NCBI GenBank assembly: GCA_946628455.1
Contig: CAMOWP010000054.1
Location: 1-10,935 of the forward strand
Direction of reading: 5' to 3'
DNA length: 10,935 nucleotides
DNA from: an uncultured Clostridia bacterium
GTDB lineage: Bacteria; Bacillota; Clostridia; Oscillospirales; Acutalibacteraceae
In this document: positions 1 through 6,796 of the stretch, in pieces
Layout: each line of letters opens with the position of its first letter
How positions within the stretch are numbered: the stretch's first letter is position 1
Made by a program: the position numbers and the translations under genes
Notes under the pieces: generated by a model
Databases searched by the model: none
Told to the model about the DNA's origin: nothing
What the model saw: the letters and a program-made list of their open reading frames with translations, nothing else

Positions 1-249
1 GCTTTTCAGTTTTAATTCTGCGATTGCCTTTTCGGTTTCGTCATAAAACTGTCTGGCGCTAAAATAATAATCGGCGTCATCGTCAATCAGCTTATACAGT
101 TTCATCTTTTCTTCAAGCTTCAAAAGAGAGCCTGCAATTATGCAGGTGAGTTTATAATCGCTTAATTCCTGCGCTTTCAGGTATTCCTTCATTTCATCGG
201 AAAAGCCGCAAGCATCAATAATTATGTTTTTATTATTCGGCTCATTCAT
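1..249 (-). CDS. Hypothetical protein, N-terminal 83 residues (cut by left edge)
   Basis: An open leftward frame runs from an ATG at 249 to the window edge without a stop, giving 83 residues starting MNEPNNKNIIIDACGF. The start is supported by a strong ribosome site, GGAGGTG, at 262-256 with a 6-base spacer. The visible part is soluble and helix-rich, with charged stretches such as KLEEKMKLYKLIDDDADYYF and no signal peptide or membrane segment. I do not recognise the family. It is divergent from the XRE-family gene at 439, and the 189 bases between them hold promoters for at least one direction. Because the C-terminal part is missing, a known domain could lie outside the window. Codon use is moderately AT-rich, like the neighbouring pair. 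Confidence 0.72.
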   Translation of the reverse strand, partial: MNEPNNKNIIIDACGFSDEMKEYLKAQELSDYKLTCIIAGSLLKLEEKMKLYKLIDDDADYYFSARQFYDETEKAIAELKLKS

Positions 250-353
250 CAAAAGCACCTCCGTTTCGCTCTACATATATAAAACCATTTTCTGTGCGAC
301 ATTTTCACGCCATAGGAAAGCTCGTGGTTTTCCAAGGCTTGACGGCATTTTGC

Positions 354-378
354 AAAATTCCAATATTTCAGGAATTTT
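354..378. repeat. 8-bp inverted repeat just upstream of the XRE gene promoter
   Basis: AAAATTCC (354-361) and GGAATTTT (371-378) are perfect inverted repeats separated by 9 bases. They lie immediately upstream of the -35 box at 383. An AT-rich palindrome next to the promoter of an HTH gene is a common place for an autoregulatory operator. It could instead be a weak hairpin, since T residues follow the right arm. Function is inferred from position only. Confidence 0.4.
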
Positions 379-382
379 TTAG

Positions 383-411
383 TTGAATGCAGTGCTATGT
401 TATGATAAAAT
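383..411 (+). promoter_or_regulatory. Sigma-A-type promoter for the XRE/TPR gene pair
   Basis: TTGAAT (383-388) and TAAAAT (406-411) are separated by 17 bases and match 4/6 and 5/6 of the consensus. An overlapping extended -10 alternative, TGtTATGAT, lies at 398-406. The ribosome site GAGGTGA follows at 428-434, before the ATG at 439. No other good promoter was seen in this gap for the rightward direction. Confidence 0.55.
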
Positions 412-438
412 TAGCTCAACAGACTGAGAGGTGACTAT

Positions 439-1029
439 ATGAGAAAATGCGATGAAATAGGAGTTTTAATTAAAAAATATATCAAGTTTCGCAACAAACG
501 CATCAAAACAGTAGCTGCTGAACTGGGAATGAAGCAAAAAACACTTTCTGAGCAACTGATAACGGGAACTCTGCGAGCTGAACAACTTTTCAGAATAGCC
601 GCCTGCCTGGATATTGACTTAAACTGGATGATGGCTGCTTTAGGTTATTTGGGTCCCGTAGGCAGTTTCGACGGCAATGACGTTCCGCGAATGAGTGATG
701 AATTCCGAAAAAAAGAGCTTGGAGAATTATTGCCAAGACTGGACGAATTAATTAGCATTAACCTTGGTGACACCATTCAGATAAGAAAGCAGTTGCTTGC
801 AGAAAACAGCAATAATCTAATCTATTTGCTTGATGTTTTTGTGCCTTCAGACAAAAGTATTAAATATACTCAAAAAATGGGAAAGCTACACCCTTTTATT
901 GTAGGCGATACTCCGAAAACCAAATCACACACCACTATGATGGCGATGCATAAAACTACTCAAAGAAAGATAACTGCCGAGCAGGCTTTAGACATTATAA
1001 TTGAAGACAGAAAGGATGAAATACTATGA
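439..1029 (+). CDS. XRE-type helix-turn-helix regulator-like protein
   Basis: This 196-residue soluble protein has an N-terminal Cro/C1 (XRE)-type helix-turn-helix at about residues 9-66. TVAAELGMKQKTLSEQLITG (24-43) forms the two core helices, and a following helix (RAEQLFRIAACLDIDLNWMM) is typical of the fold. The remaining ~130 residues (DELISINLGDTIQIRKQLL onward) match no domain I recognise and end in a charged helix. The start has GAGGTGA with a 4-base spacer. Its stop overlaps the next gene's start as ATGA (1026-1029), so the two proteins are very probably co-translated. A DNA-binding regulator of its own operon, or an antitoxin- or immunity-like partner of the downstream protein, are both possible; the HTH call is firm and the role is not. 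The DNA is visibly AT-rich. Confidence 0.82.
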   Translation: MRKCDEIGVLIKKYIKFRNKRIKTVAAELGMKQKTLSEQLITGTLRAEQLFRIAACLDIDLNWMMAALGYLGPVGSFDGNDVPRMSDEFRKKELGELLPRLDELISINLGDTIQIRKQLLAENSNNLIYLLDVFVPSDKSIKYTQKMGKLHPFIVGDTPKTKSHTTMMAMHKTTQRKITAEQALDIIIEDRKDEIL

Positions 1030-2123
1030 GAATTATTTTTTGCAACATTGCATATTTAAGATACTATGACGGAAGAATTGTTGGTGAATTAACACCGAAT
1101 TCAGGCGGAAGATGGGTTAAAGAAAACGAAGATGCACACGAAAAATGGAACTTTCTTAATATTAACGGTAAATGCTACGGTTATGTTCAGGGAGGCAGCG
1201 ATATTATGCACCTTGAAAGACTTGAAGGAGTATCTGCAACTAACGCAACAGCTGAAGATGTTATAATTGTTTGGTGTGCATTAAAAGGTAACGAAACAGT
1301 TATTGTCGGTTGGTATGAGCACGCAACGGCATACCGTGAAGTTCAGGAATCATTTATTACGCCTATTAGCGGTATAGACAGATTATTCTGGTTTGAAACA
1401 GATGCCGAAAATGCATATCTTTTACCTGAAGGCAAAAGAACTTTTAAAATTAACCGTGCGTCTAAGGACGGTAAAGGCACTGGGTTCGGTCAAAACAACT
1501 ATTGGTTTGCTGATTCGGAAATTGCAAAAAAGGATATCATTCCGAAAGTATTGGACTATATTGCTAAAAACAGAAAATACCGAATCAATGCTCAAACCTC
1601 AGATTTTATTGATAACGGGGACACGACATTTTTAAACGAAAATGAGCGAGCATATGTTTCAAGTCTTGATGAAGATGAGCATGCTGAGTATATTAAATAC
1701 GGTTACAGAGTTTTTGCAGAGTATAAAAACGGAGACACTGCATATGCCCTTGCCGTAGCATTAGAGGGCTGCTATCAGTATTCACTTGCTATTGAATGGT
1801 ATAAAAAAAGCCTTGAACTGCCTTGGGAGTTTGAGCTTACAGAAGATGACAAAATATATACTATGTCAATAATTGCGTATCTTTATCAACAATGCGGACA
1901 ATATGATGAGTCAACACAATTCGGGGAAAAAATTTTAAAATCATGTGATATTTCAGATAAGCAAAGAATAGAATTATTCGGAATGTTTGCTGATAACTGC
2001 TTTTTTAATAATGAAATAGATAACAGCATAATGTGGCTTGACAAAATCATTGCCGAAAGTAACGATAAAGAATTAATTGAACATACGAAAATGGTTAAAG
2101 AAAACTGGAAGAAATTGAATTGA
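1026..2123 (+). CDS. Two-domain protein: uncharacterised PUA/EVE-like N-terminus plus TPR-like repeats
   Basis: This 365-residue protein has no signal peptide or membrane segment. Residues 1-170 carry a conserved-looking pattern: YYDG (13-16), SGGRWV (26-31), NF (42-43), YGYVQ (51-55), DVIIVWCAL (78-86), TVIVGWYEHATAYR (91-104) and GFGQNNYWFAD (153-163). I recall this pattern from uncharacterised bacterial proteins in which it is joined to varying C-terminal parts. The beta-rich, tryptophan/tyrosine-rich layout suggests a PUA/EVE-like ligand-binding fold, but that is inference. Residues ~225-350 form TPR-like helical pairs, for example ALEGCYQYSLAIEWYKKSLE and YLYQQCGQYDESTQFGEKIL. Translation is coupled to the XRE gene by the ATGA overlap, with AAAGGA 9 bases upstream as ribosome site. 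A terminator follows at 2166. No catalytic motif is visible, so a sensor or scaffold is more likely than an enzyme. Confidence 0.78.
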   Translation: MRIIFCNIAYLRYYDGRIVGELTPNSGGRWVKENEDAHEKWNFLNINGKCYGYVQGGSDIMHLERLEGVSATNATAEDVIIVWCALKGNETVIVGWYEHATAYREVQESFITPISGIDRLFWFETDAENAYLLPEGKRTFKINRASKDGKGTGFGQNNYWFADSEIAKKDIIPKVLDYIAKNRKYRINAQTSDFIDNGDTTFLNENERAYVSSLDEDEHAEYIKYGYRVFAEYKNGDTAYALAVALEGCYQYSLAIEWYKKSLELPWEFELTEDDKIYTMSIIAYLYQQCGQYDESTQFGEKILKSCDISDKQRIELFGMFADNCFFNNEIDNSIMWLDKIIAESNDKELIEHTKMVKENWKKLN

Positions 2124-2165
2124 TTCTATTTTCGTGGCTGAACACTCTCTTTCTTACAACTTCAC

Positions 2166-2209
2166 TAAAAGTAAAAGGCAACGGAGTAATCCGTTGCCTT
2201 TTACTTTTA
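2166..2209. terminator. 20-bp perfect hairpin, probable bidirectional terminator
   Basis: The left arm 2166-2185 and right arm 2190-2209 are perfectly complementary over 20 bp, with a GTAA tetraloop (2186-2189). The 3' side reads CCTTTTACTTTTA, U-rich in the RNA. The arm sequence is such that either strand gives a U-rich 3' side. It lies 42 bases after the stop of the rightward TPR gene and 58 bases after the stop of the leftward hydrolase, so it can serve both converging genes. Confidence 0.88.
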
Positions 2210-2267
2210 TGCCATCTGTGGCAGTTCTTCTTTTTCATCAGCATAGTCTGCGTGGTGTTTTCGTTTT

Positions 2268-2921
2268 TCAGATGACGCTGAGGATGTATTTCGCAATTTT
2301 AGTGCTGTTCATTATATAGCCAGAATGCGAGGCGCCGTCAAAGATTTTCAGGTGAGCGTTCGGAATTGTTTCATAAATATGAATCGTGTGGTCCGATTTA
2401 ATGACGTCTCCCGAGCCCGCCGTTACGTAAACGGGTATCGTAATCGCACTTAAAATCTCATCCGTAATATTCGGCTCGCGCATCATTATCTGCATTTTAT
2501 CGCTTCTGTCCACATGGCTCCAGAGCTTAAAAAACGCCATCGGAAGCGGCTTGGTGCTGTCGGGATTTAAACTCGCGCCGCTGATAATCATTTTTGAGAG
2601 CAAATCGGGATGCGATGACGCAAGGAGCAATCCTATAATACCGCCGTCGCTGAAGCCGTAAAAAATCGGCTTTTCAAGCTCAAGCTTGGTGATAAACTGA
2701 TAAACGTCCTCCGCCATATCCTCATAGTGAAGCGTTTTCACCTTGCTGCTTTTTCCGTGGTCGCGCGAATCAAGGCAGTAAACCGTGAAGCGTTCCTTCA
2801 GGAGCTTAACCGAACGGTTGAAAATTCTGTGGTCCATACTGTTGCAATGCACCATAATAAGCGGCTCACCGCTTCCCTCTTTTTCGTAATAAAGGCTTAC
2901 TCCGTTGACATCAATGAACAT
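2268..2921 (-). CDS. Alpha/beta hydrolase
   Basis: This 217-residue alpha/beta-hydrolase-fold protein is of the small esterase/haloperoxidase-like type. The N-terminal strand pair (VNGVSLYYEKEGSGEPLIMV) is followed by the oxyanion-loop region HCNSMD (25-30), the DSRDHGKSS turn (51-59), and a nucleophile elbow GFSDG with Ser91. Asp172 (GSGD) and His199 (GASHSG) complete a plausible Ser-Asp-His triad in the expected order. It is somewhat shorter than the usual 250-280 residues, with a compact lid at about 119-158. No signal peptide is seen, so it should be cytoplasmic. The ATG has GAGG 7 bases upstream. Substrate cannot be told from sequence. It may be expressed from its own promoter at 2951-2979 or as the last gene of the leftward group. 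Confidence 0.92.
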   Translation of the reverse strand: MFIDVNGVSLYYEKEGSGEPLIMVHCNSMDHRIFNRSVKLLKERFTVYCLDSRDHGKSSKVKTLHYEDMAEDVYQFITKLELEKPIFYGFSDGGIIGLLLASSHPDLLSKMIISGASLNPDSTKPLPMAFFKLWSHVDRSDKMQIMMREPNITDEILSAITIPVYVTAGSGDVIKSDHTIHIYETIPNAHLKIFDGASHSGYIMNSTKIAKYILSVI

Positions 2922-2950
2922 AACTCTGCCTCACTGTGTTTTATAGCTCC

Positions 2951-2979
2951 ATAGTAGCACAGTATCTTCACAAAATCAA
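2951..2979 (-). promoter_or_regulatory. Promoter for the alpha/beta hydrolase gene
   Basis: Read on the minus strand, TTGATT (2979-2974) and TACTAT (2956-2951) are 17 bases apart, and a TGc just before the -10 makes it an extended -10. The -35 box overlaps the last codons of the ADP-ribosylglycohydrolase gene. No terminator separates the two genes, so read-through may add to this promoter. Confidence 0.5.
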
Positions 2980-3761
2980 CAAAATGTAAGTTCGAAATCT
3001 ATAAGGATTTTTGCAAGTCTTTCATCAAGATATATCATAGCATTATCTCTGATATCTTTCGGTATACCGTAGTATGCTTCGGCAATTCCTCCTGCAATTG
3101 CCGCAATGGTGTCGCTGTCTCCTCCGATTGAAATTGCGTTTCTGATTGCGTCTTCAAAATCTGTTGATTCAAAGAAGGCCTCAAGCGCCTGAGGAACAGA
3201 GCCCTGACAGGATACGTCAAATTCATAATCAGCCCTGATATCGTCAAGTGTAAAATCAATGGTATAATAATTCGCATTTATGTATGCTCTGATATCGTCT
3301 ATAGTCTTGCCTGTTTTCGCAAGATAAACGGCAACAGCAGTAGCCTCCGCCCCCTTTATTCCTTCGGGATGGTTGTGCGTTACCTCGGTAACCTTACGTG
3401 ACAGTTCAATTGCTTCTTCAAGGCTTTTTGCGGCAAAGCCTGCAGCGCTGACGCGCATTGCTGAGCCGTTTCCCCAGCTGTTATACGGCTGAGGGTTTGC
3501 ATCATACAGCCAATGAAAGAAATGCCCGCCGTATCCCGCATTAGGATACAACTGACCGAGCTCCTGCATATAACGAACTGTCTTGCTGCTTAAGATATCA
3601 TAATTTCCGTTGCATTCAAGAATCGCATTTGCAACCGCAAGGGACATAATACTGTCATCCGTCGTCCGACATCTGTCAGTAAATAATTCAAAATCTTTTG
3701 ACTTAATATTATCCCACTCAAATCTTGAGCCTGCGATATCACCAATTATTGCGCCTAACAT
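2976..3761 (-). CDS. ADP-ribosylglycohydrolase (DraG/ARH-like) family protein
   Basis: This 261-residue protein of the ADP-ribosyl-crysJ1/DraG family removes ADP-ribose from proteins or nucleic acids, or cleaves related ADP-ribose compounds, using a two-metal (usually Mg) site. Family motifs are intact: GAIIGDIAGSRFE at the N-terminus (3-15), the metal-binding TDDS (34-37), WGNGSAMR (96-103), THNHPEG (128-134), and C-terminal SIGGDSDT (211-218), which supplies the second set of metal ligands. Length is normal for the compact bacterial form, and all expected acidic ligands are present, so it is probably active. No signal peptide. The ATG is preceded by AAGGAG with a 7-base spacer. It lies 62 bases downstream of the SH3/SWIM-like gene with no terminator between, suggesting one transcript. 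No ADP-ribosyltransferase partner is seen in the window. Substrate is unknown. Confidence 0.95.
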   Translation of the reverse strand: MLGAIIGDIAGSRFEWDNIKSKDFELFTDRCRTTDDSIMSLAVANAILECNGNYDILSSKTVRYMQELGQLYPNAGYGGHFFHWLYDANPQPYNSWGNGSAMRVSAAGFAAKSLEEAIELSRKVTEVTHNHPEGIKGAEATAVAVYLAKTGKTIDDIRAYINANYYTIDFTLDDIRADYEFDVSCQGSVPQALEAFFESTDFEDAIRNAISIGGDSDTIAAIAGGIAEAYYGIPKDIRDNAMIYLDERLAKILIDFELTFC

Positions 3762-3823
3762 AGCATCACTCCTTATTAATATGCTTTTCTTTCTTCTTTC
3801 TAAAACAGGTGTTTACGTTATCC

Positions 3824-4549
3824 TTAAAGGGTAACGCTTATATCCTTGCCTGCGATTGCTGTTTCAAAATGGCTTTGCTCAATTACTGTAAAGGTGTTTT
3901 CATGCAGGGCGTCATATTCATCCGTTAATTTTTTTAGAATAATCGCCACAGCGGCAATATCCTCGCACAGCTTCGGGTAAATGCAGGTGCAAAAGGCGTT
4001 GCTGAGGGTTTTTGTTTTTATATCAAAATCGAATTCAACGCATCTGAACTCACCGTAGTATTGTACGATTGCCTTTCCGACTCCGTCCTTAACGGAAATG
4101 AAATGAACTGCCCCACCGTATGCAATTTTCTTTCCGCGCTGATAGGTGTTGAAGCTGAGCTGAGAATTATCGCTGCTGTCGAGCCTGTCAAGGCTGATTT
4201 CATAGCCTTCGCCGCAGATGAACTCCTCTTCCTCAGCTTCTTCATCGGTATCGGGGCCCTTAACCCAGAGCAAAAGCTGCTCAAAGGGAACGCTGTCTCC
4301 GTTTGACACATAATACATTCCGCATTTTTCGAACGTTCCGTGAATATCATAATCCACTTTTGCGATAACGTGCTTGTAATATTTCAGGCTCGCTTTGAAC
4401 TGCGTTACAATTTCGGTAACAATGCCGACTCTGCCCGCAAGCTTTCCGTCAACATAAACCGCGTCGCCGATTTCAAGGTTAAACCTGTCGTTAAGATAAG
4501 GGTATCTCTGGTTATAATCAAAGTCAACATAAACTACGTTTGTTTTCAT
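3824..4549 (-). CDS. SH3-like plus degenerate SWIM-type zinc-finger protein, function unknown
   Basis: The chosen start is ATG at 4549 (241 residues), because AAGGAG (4563-4558) lies 8 bases upstream. The longer GTG start at 4558 would sit inside that ribosome site. Residues 1-70 look like a small SH3/KOW-like barrel (NLEIGDAVYVDGKLAGRVGI, then YYKHVIAKVD). An acidic linker DTDEEAEEEEF follows (100-110). Residues 138-205 have the layout of a SWIM zinc finger: RGKKIAYGG, a strand pair including YYGEFRCVEFDFD, then CxC-x5-C-x-D at C187, C189, C195 and D197, followed by IAAVAIILKKL. In canonical SWIM domains the last ligand is His (CxH); here it is Asp. SWIM domains bind nucleic acids or proteins in known families. 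No enzymatic domain is visible. The gene is probably co-transcribed with the ADP-ribosylglycohydrolase. Confidence 0.75.
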   Translation of the reverse strand: MKTNVVYVDFDYNQRYPYLNDRFNLEIGDAVYVDGKLAGRVGIVTEIVTQFKASLKYYKHVIAKVDYDIHGTFEKCGMYYVSNGDSVPFEQLLLWVKGPDTDEEAEEEEFICGEGYEISLDRLDSSDNSQLSFNTYQRGKKIAYGGAVHFISVKDGVGKAIVQYYGEFRCVEFDFDIKTKTLSNAFCTCIYPKLCEDIAAVAIILKKLTDEYDALHENTFTVIEQSHFETAIAGKDISVTL

Positions 4550-4595
4550 AACAATCACTCCTTTAACACTAATTTATCACTAAAAGTGCAGGTTG

Positions 4596-4623
4596 TATAT
4601 AAAACAAGCGTTCTATGTCCCAA
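4596..4623 (-). promoter_or_regulatory. Promoter for the SH3/SWIM-like gene
   Basis: On the minus strand TTGGGA (4623-4618) and TATATA (4601-4596) are 16 bases apart, each matching the consensus at 4 of 6 positions. It lies between the terminator of the upstream sugar-acid operon (4641-4677) and the ribosome site at 4563-4558, where a promoter is expected. Confidence 0.42.
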
Positions 4624-4640
4624 TGTTTGGACTATACAGG

Positions 4641-4677
4641 AAAACAAAAAGAAAAGGCAGGCGAAGCCGCCTGACTT
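4641..4677 (-). terminator. Terminator of the sugar-acid operon
   Basis: On the minus strand CAGGCG-GCTT-CGCCTG (4673-4658) forms a 6-bp GC-rich stem, extended by three more pairs beyond one mismatch. It is followed by CCTTTTCTTTTTG. It starts 7 bases after the LarA-like stop codon, and closes the four-gene leftward operon. Confidence 0.82.
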
Positions 4678-4683
4678 AACTTA

Positions 4684-5964
4684 TTATTCTTCAAATTTTT
4701 CGCGGTTAATCCAGAGGCCGAGGGCAGGGTTGGGGATGAAATAAATCTCCTCGCCGTCAACGGTGTTATAGCCGTATTTCAGCTTATTCGGGTCATACTT
4801 AGCCGCCATCTCGTCATAATCCGCCGCGTTGAAGCCGACGGAGGAAATCTCCTCCTTAGTTATATTTTTAACGGCGTAGGTTATAGTAAATCTTCCGTCT
4901 GACGAGCCGTGGATAAGGTGCGCCGCAGCGCCCATATTTTCGCTGAGGTCGGTGTTCTCAGGCTTTCTGAATTCCTCAAGAGTATGCAGCCTGCCTCTGT
5001 AGCCGTACTTTCGTATCAGCAAATCGACCTTGTCATCCTCACCGAAGCGCTCAACGCCCGGGGCAAGAATTATCAGCTCGCCGCCGTCTGCCATCGCCAT
5101 TCGCGTTCTGTAAACAGCCTTGTTGCCGAGCCATGTGCTTTTGAATTCCGACGGGTCAAGATAAACAACGCACTTTTTAACGCCGTGCTCAACGAAGTCA
5201 ATATTCTTCTGCTGAGCGAGCTTAACGGCGTTTGTAAGGCATTCCCTGCCCTCACCGATAAAGAGCCCGTGAGTGTGAATATTTCCGCCGGGAGCTGTTG
5301 TAACGGTAAGGACAAAGAGAATCGGCCTGTCTTTCAGAAAGTGCTCCATTCCGTAATCAAACATTCTGCGCACGGGAGTATTATCCTTACCCATCATACG
5401 CTCCATACCGTAAACCGCGCCGACCATATGAGATTTATTAATCATCTCGCTTCCGCCGACTCCGACGAAAAGATTTTTCGAATGGTTAGCCATTCCGATA
5501 ACCTCGTGCGGAACGACCTGACCGGGTGAAATAATAAGGTCATAGCTTTCATCCGTAACAAGGCGGTTAACCTCGGCTGAAACGGGCTCGTTCCAGAGGC
5601 CTTCCGTTATTTCCGAGAGGAAGCCTGCAGGGATTTCTCCGAGCCTGACAACGTCCGTTCTCCACCTGTGAACAAGCATTCTCTCAAACGGAATGTCGCC
5701 GAACATAGCGTTCCACTGCTCCTCGGTCATAGCAACGTGTGTTCCGAGCGCAGGCATAATGTCAACCTGAACGCCGCGCTCAATAAGAGTGTGATAATAC
5801 ACGTTCGTTATATATCCCGCGTTTGAATGGAAGCGGGTGAAATCAGGCGGAAGAATCAAAACCTTTTTAAGCTCCCTGCCCTCAAGCGATTCAAGCAGCG
5901 CAGCTTTTATTTCCTCCTGAGAAAGACCGTTTTCTGTTTTTGCAATTTTGTAAATATCGTTCAT
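4684..5964 (-). CDS. LarA-like (DUF2088) nickel-pincer-family racemase/epimerase, probably acting on sugar acids
   Basis: This 426-residue protein resembles the lactate racemase LarA family, whose members racemise or epimerise 2-hydroxyacids using a nickel-pincer nucleotide. Visible marks are PPDFTRFHSNAG (39-50, the DxTR nucleotide-binding motif), ALGTH (72-76, the GxH histidine), SPGQVVPHEVIG (146-157, containing the PH motif) and VGVGGSEMINKSHM (167-180). Length (~420) fits. The lysine that carries the cofactor in LarA lies in a GGxK motif; here that position reads GGSE and the nearest lysine is K177, so the active site may be rearranged. Biochemical work on LarA homologues includes a D-gluconate 2-epimerase. 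The operon with a KDG-type kinase and 6-phosphogluconate dehydrogenase makes a gluconate/mannonate-type substrate attractive, by inference. Its ribosome site (GGAG) lies in the last codons of the HAD gene, with only one base between the genes. No LarB/C/E cofactor genes are in the window. Confidence 0.85.
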   Translation of the reverse strand: MNDIYKIAKTENGLSQEEIKAALLESLEGRELKKVLILPPDFTRFHSNAGYITNVYYHTLIERGVQVDIMPALGTHVAMTEEQWNAMFGDIPFERMLVHRWRTDVVRLGEIPAGFLSEITEGLWNEPVSAEVNRLVTDESYDLIISPGQVVPHEVIGMANHSKNLFVGVGGSEMINKSHMVGAVYGMERMMGKDNTPVRRMFDYGMEHFLKDRPILFVLTVTTAPGGNIHTHGLFIGEGRECLTNAVKLAQQKNIDFVEHGVKKCVVYLDPSEFKSTWLGNKAVYRTRMAMADGGELIILAPGVERFGEDDKVDLLIRKYGYRGRLHTLEEFRKPENTDLSENMGAAAHLIHGSSDGRFTITYAVKNITKEEISSVGFNAADYDEMAAKYDPNKLKYGYNTVDGEEIYFIPNPALGLWINREKFEE

Positions 5965-5965
5965 T

Positions 5966-6796
5966 TTAAACTCCGCAAAATCTGATTATTGCATTTGCAA
6001 CGCCGTCGCAGTTGCAATCGTCTGTTATATAATCCGCGGCTTTTTTGACCTCATCGTAAGCGTTTCCCATAGCAACGCCAATTCCCGCCTCTTCAAGCAT
6101 AGGTATATCGTTCAAATCATCGCCGAACGCCATAGTTTCCGCCGTAGAAATGCCGAGATATTCCGCCAGCCTTTTAAGCGCAATTCCCTTTGTGGCTTCG
6201 CGGCTGTTGATTTCAATGTTGTTAACTATTGAGGTTGTAACAACAAGGTCCGGAAACTCCTTCGGAAGCGTTTCAAGCATTTCTGCACGAAGCGCCATAT
6301 CCCTGAAAAAAAGCTGAATTTTCTGAACGCCCTTTTTCTGCTCCTTAAGATAAACCTTAAGCTCGGGCACGGGTGTGCGGAGCTTTTTTATCATCTCAAG
6401 GTTATGAACGGTTGGCGCAAACTCCTCAGCCTTGTCATACATTTCCTGAGTCATCCAGCCCCAGCCGTCCTGATAGCAGTCGTAGATAACGGGCATACCG
6501 TCAAGCCTTTCCATAACGGACACCGCGCGCTCCCACTCAATTTCGGAGGAGCAGACCGTTTTATCGCGTTTAACATCGTAAACCTGCGCGCCGTTTACGG
6601 AAATTACGTAATGAACATATGGAAGCGACTTTATCAGCTCGGGCATACCGAGGTAAAATCTCCCCGTTGCGGGAACAATTTCAATACCCTTTTCAGCCGC
6701 CCTTTCAAGCGCCGCCGCATTTTGAGCGGTAAGCTTCTTTTCGGAATTCAGAAGCGTTCCGTCAAGGTCAAGTGCGATTAATTTTATATTATGCAT
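5966..6796 (-). CDS. Cof-type HAD-IIB family phosphatase
   Basis: The start is set at ATG 6796 (276 residues, MHNIKLIALDLDGTLLNSEK). An upstream in-frame ATG at 6955 would add 53 residues that lie wholly over the gnd coding sequence and resemble no HAD N-terminus. All four HAD motifs are present: DLDGT (Asp10 nucleophile, Asp12), ATGR (Thr44), Lys203 in EATKG, and GDDLND (225-230). The cap region 80-190 is of the C2B (Cof/YidA) type, whose members hydrolyse sugar phosphates, pyridoxal phosphate, nucleotides or FMN. The start overlaps the end of gnd by 8 bases and has no clear ribosome site, which suggests translational coupling. Placement between Gnd and the LarA-like epimerase suggests a sugar-acid phosphate substrate, for example turning 6-phosphogluconate into gluconate, but that is a guess from context; the family is promiscuous. 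Confidence 0.93.
   Translation of the reverse strand: MHNIKLIALDLDGTLLNSEKKLTAQNAAALERAAEKGIEIVPATGRFYLGMPELIKSLPYVHYVISVNGAQVYDVKRDKTVCSSEIEWERAVSVMERLDGMPVIYDCYQDGWGWMTQEMYDKAEEFAPTVHNLEMIKKLRTPVPELKVYLKEQKKGVQKIQLFFRDMALRAEMLETLPKEFPDLVVTTSIVNNIEINSREATKGIALKRLAEYLGISTAETMAFGDDLNDIPMLEEAGIGVAMGNAYDEVKKAADYITDDCNCDGVANAIIRFCGV

Noticed and set aside
1393..1635. An 80-codon frame inside the TPR gene on the same strand
   Set aside because: It is a shifted-frame shadow of the longer gene, without its own ribosome site or domain.
2134..2319. A 61-codon rightward frame (MAEHSLSYNF...)
   Set aside because: It runs through the terminator hairpin and overlaps the 3' end of the hydrolase gene antisense; no ribosome site was seen and the composition looks non-coding.
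4550..4558. GTG start three codons upstream for the SH3/SWIM-like gene
   Set aside because: The GTG overlaps the AAGGAG ribosome site, which is correctly spaced for ATG 4549.
4909..5529. A 206-codon rightward frame inside the LarA-like gene
   Set aside because: It is antisense to a well-supported conserved gene, and no ribosome site or recognisable domain was seen.
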